DNA of 39,352 bases, from NCBI GenBank assembly GCA_903837445.1, contig CAILUR010000076.1, forward strand, positions 1 to 39,352, given 5' to 3'. Below the pieces are notes generated by a model. The model saw only the letters and a list, made by a program, of their open reading frames with translations, was not told the origin of the DNA and did no database searches. Shown one piece after another: positions 33,044-39,352 of the stretch; the stretch's first letter is position 1; every line of letters begins with the position of its first letter. The position numbers and the translations under genes are program-made. This DNA is from an uncultured bacterium. Lineage in GTDB: Bacteria > Oederibacteriota > PGYV01 > CAILUR01.

Positions 33044-34399
33044 ATGGTTAAAAAAATAAATATTTTTAGTTGCGTGTCCTGTGGGTATGAGTCCAACAAA
33101 TGGTTGGGCAAATGTCCGTCTTGTAATGAGTGGAACTCGTTTGTAGAAGACGCTAAATTTAAAGGCAAACACGCTGCTGGGGAATATCGTAATTTTGGCG
33201 AGACCGGAGTTATGGCTTTACCAGAAATAATACTGAGCGAAGAAGAACGCATAAAAACAGGAATCATCGAAGCTGATAGAGTCTTTGGCGGCGGTATTGT
33301 GAAAGGGTCCATAGTGCTTTTGGGTGGAGAACCAGGAATAGGAAAATCCACTCTCGCTCTTATGCTTGCAGGAAAAACGGCAGAACAAGGGTGCAAGGTA
33401 TTATATATTTCAGGCGAAGAGTCGTTGGCACAAATTAAAATGCGTGCCGACAGACTGAAAATAAGTTCTAATAATATTTTTCTCGTGACTGAAACCGCAG
33501 TAGAAAAAATAGCGGCGCTTATTGAAAAAGAAAAACCAGCTCTGGTAATAATAGATTCGATTCAGACAGTGTATAAAGACGGCGTGGACTCAGTCGCTGG
33601 TAGCTTTACGCAGGTCCGTGAGAGCGGCGCACACCTGCTCTACACCGCTAAAAAGACAGGCGTGCCGATAATTTTGATAGGGCATGTGACAAAAGACGGT
33701 ATGATAGCTGGTCCTAAAACGCTGGAACATATGGTGGATGCGGTAATTTATTTTGAGTCAGAAAAATATCTGCAGTTTAGGATTTTGCGTGCAGAAAAAA
33801 ATAGATTTGGGTCCACAAATGAAATAGGGATTTTTGAAATGACAGATGAGGGACTTAAAGAAGTAAAAAGTCCGTCTAAAATGCTCTTGGAAAATCTCGC
33901 GGATGAGAAAACAGGTAGTAGCATAGTGACTGTAATGGAAGGCACCAGAGCGCTTATGCTGGAAATACAGGCACTTACAGGCAGGCGGGCTTATGGGACG
34001 CCGCAAAGGACAGTGACAGGGATTGACTATAACAGGTTTTTGCTGATTCTGGCTATAATGGAAAGAAAAATTGAACTGAGTTTGGAAAGTCAGGATATTT
34101 TTGTAAATGTGGCAGGCGGAATAAAAGTAAACGAGACCGCTGCAGATCTGGCAGTGGCGGCGGCAATATATTCCAGCTTCACTGAAAGACCAGTGTCCAC
34201 GAAGACGGTTTTTATGGGAGAACTCGGACTGGATGGCGAGGTCAGGCAGGTAAAGCATTTAGACCTGCGCATACAGGAAGCCCAAAGACTCGGGTTTAAC
34301 AAATGTGTAATTCCGGCAAAGTCAAAACCAGGCAAAACTGAAATGAATATAGTGATGATAAAAGATATAAGAGAGATAGCGGGAATAATAAGGCAATAA
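33044..34399 (+). CDS. radA: DNA repair protein RadA (Sms)
   Basis: RadA is a RecA-like ATPase helicase that helps branch migration in recombination. The 451 residues have a C4 zinc finger (cysteines at 10, 13, 24 and 27 in SCVSCGYESNKWLGKCPSC), the Walker A motif GGEPGIGKSTLAL near 94-106, and ISGEESLAQIKMRADRL near 123. The RadA-specific KNRFG motif lies near 252 in EKNRFGSTNEIGIFEM. The C-terminal Lon-like domain ends in VIPAKSKPG and IREIAGII. The ATG lacks a strong ribosome-binding site; GGAAC in the preceding hairpin is the only purine-rich stretch. In Firmicutes disA follows radA, but here a YacL-like gene does. Confidence 0.96.
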   Translation: MVKKINIFSCVSCGYESNKWLGKCPSCNEWNSFVEDAKFKGKHAAGEYRNFGETGVMALPEIILSEEERIKTGIIEADRVFGGGIVKGSIVLLGGEPGIGKSTLALMLAGKTAEQGCKVLYISGEESLAQIKMRADRLKISSNNIFLVTETAVEKIAALIEKEKPALVIIDSIQTVYKDGVDSVAGSFTQVRESGAHLLYTAKKTGVPIILIGHVTKDGMIAGPKTLEHMVDAVIYFESEKYLQFRILRAEKNRFGSTNEIGIFEMTDEGLKEVKSPSKMLLENLADEKTGSSIVTVMEGTRALMLEIQALTGRRAYGTPQRTVTGIDYNRFLLILAIMERKIELSLESQDIFVNVAGGIKVNETAADLAVAAAIYSSFTERPVSTKTVFMGELGLDGEVRQVKHLDLRIQEAQRLGFNKCVIPAKSKPGKTEMNIVMIKDIREIAGIIRQ

Positions 34400-34407
34400 A
34401 ATTTAAA

Positions 34408-34424
34408 GGGCGGGAAACCTGCCC
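34408..34424 (+). other. Short GC hairpin between radA and the PIN-TRAM gene
   Basis: GGGCGGG (34408-34414) and CCTGCCC (34418-34424) can pair, with one G-U, around AAA. It is the only GC-rich stretch in the gap and lies seven bases before a perfect AGGAGG. It has no T-run. It may mark an mRNA processing point or be chance. Confidence 0.35.
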
Positions 34425-34441
34425 AGAGAAAGGAGGAAAAA

Positions 34442-35236
34442 ATGAAACTAGTAATTTACTTTTTGTATTTAGTAATGGGCGGTGCGACTGGATTTTTTGG
34501 AGTGTCTGAAATAGTGAAGGGACAAAGTCCTGAAAATTACAATGCAATGCTTGGAGGTCTGCTCGGAGGAGTGGTTATTTCGGCGGTATTAATAATTATC
34601 AATATTATGATAGACAAAAAGAAAAATGCCGGAGGAAGTGTGTCAAAAAAGATACTGGACACCAGTGTCATTATTGACGGCAGAATAAGCGATCTCTGCG
34701 AAACCGGTTTTTTGGAAGGCACTATACTATTGCCGAAATTTGTGTTGCACGAGCTACAGCATATAGCAGACTCATCTGATAATTTAAAGAGACATAAAGG
34801 CAGGCGTGGTATGGAAGTGCTGGATGCCCTGAAAAAATGTCCGAATATTAGCATAGAGATAACTGATAAGGATTATACTTCCACAAGACAAGTGGATGAA
34901 AAACTTGTGTTGTTGGCAAAAGAAATAAACGGCAAAATAATTACCAACGATTATAACCTAAATAAAGTCGCGGAGATTCAGGGCGTAAAAGTGCTGAATT
35001 TAAATGAAATCTCAAACGCGATAAAACCTGTATTTTTGCCGGGCGAAAGAGTGTTTGTCAAAGTAATGAAAGAAGGCAAAGAAAAAGAACAGGGCATAGC
35101 CTATCTAAATGACGGCACTATGATAGTCATAGACCATGCGAAAAAAATGCTGAATAAAAGAATTGAAGTTGTAGTGACCAATGTGCTACAGACAGATGCG
35201 GGCAGAATGATTTTTGCCAAGTACGAGGGAAATTAA
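34442..35236 (+). CDS. Membrane-anchored PIN-TRAM domain protein, YacL-like
   Basis: Homologues of B. subtilis YacL combine two N-terminal membrane helices, a PIN nuclease domain and a TRAM RNA-binding domain. Here helices lie near residues 3-22 and 38-58. The PIN domain begins [15 protein letters not shown] near 67 and keeps the acidic residues: Asp in LDTS, Glu in VLHELQH, Asp in [10 protein letters not shown] and Asp in ITNDYNLNK. The TRAM domain covers about 200-264 ([31 protein letters not shown]). An RNase role is likely from the intact PIN site but the substrate is unknown. AGGAGG precedes the ATG. Its stop overlaps the ispD start by one base. Confidence 0.9.
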   Translation: MKLVIYFLYLVMGGATGFFGVSEIVKGQSPENYNAMLGGLLGGVVISAVLIIINIMIDKKKNAGGSVSKKILDTSVIIDGRISDLCETGFLEGTILLPKFVLHELQHIADSSDNLKRHKGRRGMEVLDALKKCPNISIEITDKDYTSTRQVDEKLVLLAKEINGKIITNDYNLNKVAEIQGVKVLNLNEISNAIKPVFLPGERVFVKVMKEGKEKEQGIAYLNDGTMIVIDHAKKMLNKRIEVVVTNVLQTDAGRMIFAKYEGN

Positions 35237-35916
35237 TGAAAACAGCGGCAGTGATAGTAGCGGCAGGCAAAGGAAAACGGTTTGGTGGGAAAGTGCCAAA
35301 ACAGTTTTTGAAAGTAAATGGAAAAACACTGCTGGCTTATGCGATAGAAAATTTTGAAACCTCTGGGAGCATAGATTATGTGCTCCTGGTGGTTTCAGAA
35401 GAATTTATAGGACTGACTCGGCGCCTTGTAAAAAAACATAAGTTTAAAAAAGTAATAGGTATTATAACCGGTGGCAGTGAGAGATACTTGTCTGTATATA
35501 ATGCCCTGGAGTTTTTAAAAAATATCGCTCCAGATAAAGTGTTAATCCACGATGGAGCAAGACCACTGCCGATAGCACATTTGATAAAAGACATTACAAC
35601 TCGGCTGGATAAAAATGATGCGGTGGTGCCAGTAAATAAAATATTTGGCACTATCAAAAGAGTGGGCAATGGCGAAATAAAAGCTACTCTGAACAGGACG
35701 GAACTGAGAACTTCACATACGCCTCAGGGTTTTAAATACAAGACCATACTGGCGCTTTATACAAAAGCAAATTTAAAAAAATATAAACCGACTGATGAAG
35801 CCGCATTGTTTGAGGCTTGTGGAAAAAAAGTGACAGTCATAGAAGATGACACCCCAAATATAAAGATTACCACGGGAAAAGATTTGAAAGTGCTCAAAGT
35901 ATTATTAAAGAACTAA
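35236..35916 (+). CDS. ispD: 2-C-methyl-D-erythritol 4-phosphate cytidylyltransferase
   Basis: IspD joins CTP to methylerythritol phosphate in the MEP pathway. The 226 residues show the CTP-binding loop VAAGKGKRFGGKVPKQFLKV near 8-27, TGGSERYLSVYNAL near 79-92, the conserved HDGARP near 105 and the late ETPQ-like region, here TSHTPQGFKYKTI near 155. It overlaps the PIN-TRAM stop as TAATG. The next gene, ispF, acts two steps later; ispE between them in the pathway is not in the window. The 104-base gap to ispF holds no clear promoter. Confidence 0.95.
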   Translation: MKTAAVIVAAGKGKRFGGKVPKQFLKVNGKTLLAYAIENFETSGSIDYVLLVVSEEFIGLTRRLVKKHKFKKVIGIITGGSERYLSVYNALEFLKNIAPDKVLIHDGARPLPIAHLIKDITTRLDKNDAVVPVNKIFGTIKRVGNGEIKATLNRTELRTSHTPQGFKYKTILALYTKANLKKYKPTDEAALFEACGKKVTVIEDDTPNIKITTGKDLKVLKVLLKN

Positions 35917-36020
35917 GATGGTTTTGTGTTTGGATTTAACAAAGGTAAAGAAAAATAAAATAGGGCGGGCTGTTTGGTGTAGGTGAGATTTGACCAAAAA
36001 CTGCCTTAAAAGAGGTCTTT

Positions 36021-36497
36021 ATGCGAGTAGGCATAGGTTATGATGTACACAAGTTGACTAGAGGAAAACGGCTTTTTATCGGAGGCATTGAGTTTGAACA
36101 CGCAGAGTTTGGCTTGGAAGGGCATTCTGATGCGGATGTTTTGATACACGCCATTATGGATGGTATGCTGGGAGCGGCAGGGCTCAAGGACATAGGGCAT
36201 TATTTCCCGAATACGGATGAGTCATTAAAAGGGATAAGAAGCACAGTGCTTTTAAAAAGAACAAAAGAAATTATTTTTGAAGAAGGGTATTTTATAAATA
36301 ATATAGATACGATACTGGTCGCAGAATATCCACGCTTGACACCCAAAATAGATATAATAAGACAGACCTTGGCAGATATTCTCGGCATCACAGTAAAACA
36401 GATAGCAGTAAAAGCGACCACCGAAGAGGGTTTAGGTTTTATAGGAGCCAAAGAAGGCGTAGCGGCTCACGCAGTGGTAGTGCTAAAAGAAAAATAG
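36021..36497 (+). CDS. ispF: 2-C-methyl-D-erythritol 2,4-cyclodiphosphate synthase
   Basis: IspF cyclises CDP-ME 2-phosphate with loss of CMP. The 158 residues match the family closely: MRVGIGYDVHKL with the zinc ligands Asp8 and His10, EGHSDADVLIHAIMDGMLGAAGLKDIGHYFP near 33-63 with the third ligand His43, and the C-terminal KATTEEGLGFIGAKEGVAAHAV. AGAGG precedes the ATG. The spacing from ispD and the AT-rich gap suggest they may still be cotranscribed. cysS follows after 27 bases. Confidence 0.97.
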   Translation: MRVGIGYDVHKLTRGKRLFIGGIEFEHAEFGLEGHSDADVLIHAIMDGMLGAAGLKDIGHYFPNTDESLKGIRSTVLLKRTKEIIFEEGYFINNIDTILVAEYPRLTPKIDIIRQTLADILGITVKQIAVKATTEEGLGFIGAKEGVAAHAVVVLKEK

Positions 36498-36524
36498 TTT
36501 GACCAGAAAATAATAAAGGATGCT

Positions 36525-37910
36525 ATGTTAAAAATATACAACACTATGTCCCAGAGTATAGAAGAGTTTAAGTCCCTGCACGCAGGCGAGGTAAATATGT
36601 ATGTCTGCGGACCTACTGTGTATAATTATTTTCATATAGGAAATGCGCGTGTTTTTCTGGTGTTTGATACGATAAGAAAATATCTTGAATACAGCGGGTA
36701 TAAAGTAAAGTTCGCACAAAATGTGACGGATATAGATGACAAAATAATAAAAAAAGCTGCGAGTGAAGGCGTGCTTTGGTCTGCGATAGCAGAAAAATAT
36801 ACCACGGCTTATCTTGAAGATTTAGCAAAGCTAAATGTCACGCCTGCGGATATTAATCCCAAGGCCACAGAAGAGATACCCGCAATGCTTGCTCTGATAC
36901 AAAACCTTATGGATAAAGGCATAGCTTATGTGTCAAAAAACGGTGTCTATTATGATGTGACAAAGTTTGAAGGATATGGCAAACTGTCGCATCAAAAAAT
37001 GGATGAACTTGTGGAAGGGGCGCGTGTCGAAGTAGATGAGGAAAAGAAAAATCCGCTGGATTTTGCGCTTTGGAAATTCTCAAAACCAGGAGAGCCAAGC
37101 TGGGAAGCGCCGTGGGGCGCGGGCAGGCCAGGGTGGCATATAGAGTGTTCGGCTATGTCAGGCAAACATCTCGGCGCGACCTTTGATATTCACGGTGGTG
37201 GCGCAGACTTAGTGTTTCCACACCACGAAAATGAACGGGCCCAGTCAGAGGCGGCGAATGGCGTCACTTTTGTAAATTATTGGATGCATGTAGGATATTT
37301 GAATATTCGTGGCGAGAAAATGTCAAAGTCAAAAGGCAACTTTGCTTTTATTAGAGATATTTTAAATGACTATATGCAGGATAAAGAAAATACAGCAAAT
37401 GTCATAAGGCTCTTTATACTTTCAGCACATTACAGAGGGCCACTTGATTTTTCAAATGATAATATGGATTCGGTGCGAAACGGGTATCGCGAGATTTATT
37501 ACACGGCACAGAGGCTCGCACAAGTAAAAGCAAAACCAGCGGCAAGCTTTGTGGGCAGAGATTTTATAAAAGAATTCAAAGAAGCAATGGATGAGGATTT
37601 TAATACTTCAAAAGCGATTGCCTGCGTGTATGATTGCGCGGCAGCGGCAAAAACAGAACTGGGAAAGAAAAATATAGAAAGTTTTGTACTGCTCGGAAAG
37701 ACTATGCTGGAAATGTGTGCTGTCCTTAAAATCACCCCAGTGTTAAAAACTATAGATGCACAGATAACAGAACTGGCAAAACAGATAGACCTTTTAAGAA
37801 AAGAAAAACAATATGAAAAAGCAGATATACTAAAAAAACAAGCGGCAGAGACTGGGTATATGCTGGAGTTTACGGCAGCAGGCACATTTGCTATTAAGGA
37901 GCTGAAATAA
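36525..37910 (+). CDS. cysS: Cysteinyl-tRNA synthetase
   Basis: CysRS charges tRNA-Cys. The 461-residue class I enzyme has the zinc cysteine at 28 in YVCGPTVYNYFHIGNAR, with HIGN at 37-40. More zinc ligands are in WHIECSAMS near 206 and HGGGADLVFPHHENERAQSEA near 224-244. The KMSKS loop EKMSKSKGNF is near 264. The C-terminal helical domain (DALR-like) is present, ending near IDLLRKEKQYEKADILKKQ. AAGGA (36516-36520) precedes the ATG. rlmB follows one base after its stop. In Firmicutes mrnC lies between these two; it is absent here. Confidence 0.97.
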   Translation: MLKIYNTMSQSIEEFKSLHAGEVNMYVCGPTVYNYFHIGNARVFLVFDTIRKYLEYSGYKVKFAQNVTDIDDKIIKKAASEGVLWSAIAEKYTTAYLEDLAKLNVTPADINPKATEEIPAMLALIQNLMDKGIAYVSKNGVYYDVTKFEGYGKLSHQKMDELVEGARVEVDEEKKNPLDFALWKFSKPGEPSWEAPWGAGRPGWHIECSAMSGKHLGATFDIHGGGADLVFPHHENERAQSEAANGVTFVNYWMHVGYLNIRGEKMSKSKGNFAFIRDILNDYMQDKENTANVIRLFILSAHYRGPLDFSNDNMDSVRNGYREIYYTAQRLAQVKAKPAASFVGRDFIKEFKEAMDEDFNTSKAIACVYDCAAAAKTELGKKNIESFVLLGKTMLEMCAVLKITPVLKTIDAQITELAKQIDLLRKEKQYEKADILKKQAAETGYMLEFTAAGTFAIKELK

Positions 37911-37911
37911 T

Positions 37912-38640
37912 ATGTGGTTATACGGCAGAAATGTTATCAGAGAAATTTTAAGTTCGGGAAAAGCTATTCACGAGGTATTGGTTTTAAAAGGAATGAAAGA
38001 TATTGAGGATGTCATAAAAGAGGCAGAAAAAAGAGGCGTCGTGGTCACCTATACCGACCGTCAGACACTGGATAAAAAAACAGGCACTGAAAAACATCAG
38101 GGCATAGTCGCTGATGTGGAAGACATAAGATTTTTGACTGTGGACGAGTTTATAAAAAAAGCAAATGGCAGAGAAGAGTGCACAGTAGCGGTATTGGATG
38201 AGATAGAAGACCCACATAATTTTGGGGCGATTATCAGAAGCGCAGAAGTTTTTGGAATAGATGCGATTGTAATTCAAAATAAAAGAAACTCACCAGTCAC
38301 GCCTACGGTGTACAAGTCCTCGAGTGGCGCGATAGAATACATTGATATGATAGAAGTCGTGAACATAAGTAATGCGATTGAGGCCCTAAAAAAGGCTGGT
38401 TTTTGGATATATGGTTTTGATCTCACTGCGGAAAAGTATTTGGATGAAACTGAGTTTGACAAAAAAACAGCTTTCGTCTTTGGAAATGAAGGCAGAGGGA
38501 TAAGGCAGTTAGTAAAGAAAAATTGTGATTTTATGGTAAAGATAAGACAAAAAGGCAGACTGGATTCTTTAAATGTTTCTAATGCGGCGGCAGTGACTTT
38601 TTACTCCAGAATGTTTGTAAAACCTGCTAAAAATAAGTGA
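37912..38640 (+). CDS. rlmB: 23S rRNA (guanosine-2'-O-)-methyltransferase, TrmH family
   Basis: The enzyme is a SPOUT (knotted) methyltransferase, most like RlmB, which methylates the 2'-hydroxyl of G2251 in 23S rRNA. The 242 residues have the N-terminal substrate-binding domain starting LYGRNVIREILSSGKAIHEVLV. Three knot motifs follow: LDEIEDPHNFGAIIRSAEVFG near 102-122, FVFGNEGRGI near 193 and DSLNVSNAAAVTFY near 221. The specificity motif between reads KRNSPVTPTVYKSSSGA. Because TrmH relatives methylate different sites, G2251 is likely rather than certain. AAGGAG (37896-37901) lies in the end of cysS. It is the last protein gene before the tRNA array. Confidence 0.92.
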   Translation: MWLYGRNVIREILSSGKAIHEVLVLKGMKDIEDVIKEAEKRGVVVTYTDRQTLDKKTGTEKHQGIVADVEDIRFLTVDEFIKKANGREECTVAVLDEIEDPHNFGAIIRSAEVFGIDAIVIQNKRNSPVTPTVYKSSSGAIEYIDMIEVVNISNAIEALKKAGFWIYGFDLTAEKYLDETEFDKKTAFVFGNEGRGIRQLVKKNCDFMVKIRQKGRLDSLNVSNAAAVTFYSRMFVKPAKNK

Positions 38641-38659
38641 AAATAGTTAAATATTTTTG

Positions 38660-38688
38660 TTTACACTTTTGAAAAATTATTTTATACT
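38660..38688 (+). promoter_or_regulatory. Promoter of the tRNA array
   Basis: TTTACA (38660-38665) and TATACT (38683-38688) are separated by 17 bases, and a start near 38695 would leave about 20 bases before tRNA-Thr. Each hexamer differs from consensus at one base. Confidence 0.65.
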
Positions 38689-38715
38689 TTGAAAGTTGTT
38701 TTTAGCATCAAAAGG

Positions 38716-38790
<75 letters not shown>

Positions 38791-38825
38791 TATTTTTTGT
38801 TTTAAATGTTCTTTATTATTAAAAT

Positions 38826-38900
38826 GCGGGAGTAACTCAGTGGTAGAGTTCCAGCCTTCCAAGCTGGGTGTCGCGGGTTCGAATCCCGTCTCCCGCTCCA
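38826..38900 (+). tRNA. tRNA-Gly(TCC)
   Basis: A 75-base cloverleaf with encoded CCA. GCGGGAG pairs with CTCCCGC, the anticodon stem CCAGC/GCTGG encloses CTTCCAA with anticodon TCC, and the T-arm is GCGGG/CCCGT with GGTTCGAATC in the loop region. It lies 35 bases after tRNA-Thr. It decodes GGA and GGG. Confidence 0.95.
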
Positions 38901-38906
38901 ATGAAA

Positions 38907-38934
38907 AAAGTGAGATAAACAAAGTGAGATAAAC
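38907..38934 (+). repeat. Tandem 14-bp direct repeat
   Basis: The unit AAAGTGAGATAAAC occurs twice without interruption, directly between tRNA-Gly and the large nested inverted repeat. Two copies are too few to assign a role. Confidence 0.6.
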
Positions 38935-38942
38935 AAGGTTCC

Positions 38943-39018
38943 AAGTTTCAGGTTCCAGGTTCCAAGAGGAACCTAAAGTTCCGACATCTTGGAACATGGA
39001 ACTTGGAACCTGAAACTT
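38943..39018. repeat. Nested inverted repeat, TTCC/GGAA family
   Basis: Three nested perfect arms are visible: AAGTTTCAGGTTCCA (38943-38957) with TGGAACCTGAAACTT (39004-39018); GTTCCAAGA (38959-38967) with TCTTGGAAC (38987-38995); and GGAAC (38968-38972) with GTTCC (38978-38982). The whole 76 bases can fold into one long arm or a DNA cruciform. It is built from repeated GGTTCCA/TGGAACC units. No reading frame is carried. It looks like a REP- or MITE-like dispersed element inserted in the tRNA array. Confidence 0.7.
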
Positions 39019-39035
39019 ATAATTAATTACTGCAC

Positions 39036-39112
39036 GGGAGCTTAGCTCAGTTGGTTAGAGCATCTGCCTTACAAGCAGAGGGTCATAGGTTCGAGTCCTA
39101 TAGCTCCCACCA
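39036..39112 (+). tRNA. tRNA-Val(TAC)
   Basis: A 77-base cloverleaf with encoded CCA. GGGAGCT pairs with AGCTCCC, the anticodon stem TCTGC/GCAGA encloses CTTACAA with anticodon TAC, and the T-arm is ATAGG/CCTAT. A run of seven T follows the CCA directly and might help termination or processing. It shares its anticodon arm with the cut-off tRNA at the window end. Confidence 0.95.
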
Positions 39113-39201
39113 TTTTTTTGTTCTTGAAAAAGATTTTGTTTTCATATAGTATTCTTTATGTTATAAAGTGTAATTAGGAATAAAAAAGTAAATAAAATAT
39201 T

Positions 39202-39278
39202 GGGGTTGTAACTCAGTTGGTTAGAGTGCCTGCCTGTCACGCAGGGGGTCGCGAGTTCGAGTCTCGTCCACTCCGCCA
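39202..39278 (+). tRNA. tRNA-Asp(GTC) with G3-U70 in the acceptor stem
   Basis: A 77-base cloverleaf with encoded CCA. The anticodon stem CCTGC/GCAGG encloses CTGTCAC with anticodon GTC, and the T-arm is GCGAG/CTCGT. The discriminator is G73, as expected for Asp. The acceptor strands are GGGGTTG and CCACTCC, giving a G3-U70 wobble and a U6-C67 mismatch. G3-U70 is the classic AlaRS identity pair. The anticodon leaves no doubt about the coding identity. Confidence 0.92.
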
Positions 39279-39314
39279 TTTATCTTTTGCGAGAAATTAA
39301 CCTTGTTAAGTCAA

Positions 39315-39352
39315 GGGCGCTTAGCTCAGTTGGTAGAGCATCTGCCTTACAA
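39315..39352 (+). tRNA. tRNA-Val(TAC), second copy, cut by the window end
   Basis: The first half of a tRNA: acceptor strand GGGCGCT, T8-A9, D-arm GCTC/GAGC, and the anticodon arm ATCTGCCTTACAA with anticodon TAC. The 3' half lies beyond the window. It differs from the first tRNA-Val in one acceptor base and in D-loop length. Confidence 0.85.

Overview
The window is a gene-dense chromosomal segment of an AT-rich, probably uncultured Gram-negative-type bacterium. Two predicted exported proteins look like outer-membrane beta-rich proteins, and AUA, AGA and AAA codons are frequent. Several gene neighbourhoods (plsC-ispH-rpsA and radA-yacL-ispD-ispF-cysS-rlmB) resemble Clostridia and deep-branching phyla. 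The mixture fits a candidate phylum near Omnitrophota, Elusimicrobiota, Goldbacteria or Firestonebacteria. This placement is a guess from gene order and style; no marker tree could be run. I see no phage, transposase, CRISPR array or defence system. Nearly every gene belongs to a well-known family.

Layout. (1) 1-7158: alaS behind a near-consensus promoter, then ruvX, mltG, a small exported barrel-like protein and rnr. (2) 7274-12820: a histidine operon, hisD-hisC-hisB-hisH-hisA-hisF-hisI, without hisG, hisE or a histidinol phosphatase. (3) 12820-16460: trpE and trpG, translationally linked to hisI, then a secreted protein with two fibronectin-III domains. (4) 16503-17021: cvpA on the minus strand, divergent from the purine block. 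(5) 17302-22552: purS-purQ-purL-purF and a small methyltransferase. They sit behind a strong promoter and a folded leader that could hide the purS ribosome-binding site. (6) 22793-28788: a second hisC-like aminotransferase, aroF, tyrA and aroA, then plsC and ispH. This block also has its own promoter and a two-hairpin leader. (7) 28785-33015: ribosomal protein S1, rex and thrS. The thrS leader hairpin carries a loop resembling the tRNA-Thr anticodon loop. (8) 33044-38640: radA, a YacL-like PIN-TRAM protein, ispD, ispF, cysS and rlmB. (9) 38716-39352: a tRNA array Thr(TGT), Gly(TCC), Val(TAC), Asp(GTC) and a cut-off Val(TAC). A nested inverted repeat lies between the Gly and first Val genes.

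How the genes work together. The centre is a run of amino-acid and purine pathways that share metabolites. HisHF releases AICAR, which feeds purine synthesis. PurF and the histidine pathway both draw on PRPP. AroF, TyrA, AroA and the second HisC-like enzyme lead from erythrose-4-phosphate towards tyrosine and phenylalanine, and TrpEG draws chorismate towards tryptophan. The flanks hold translation (AlaRS, ThrRS, CysRS, S1, RlmB, tRNAs), RNA and DNA maintenance (RNase R, RuvX, RadA), envelope (MltG, PlsC) and isoprenoid (IspD, IspF, IspH) functions. The points most worth following are regulatory: the leaders of purS, the aromatic operon, thrS and alaS, the G3-U70 pair in tRNA-Asp, and a dispersed TTCC/GGAA inverted-repeat family.
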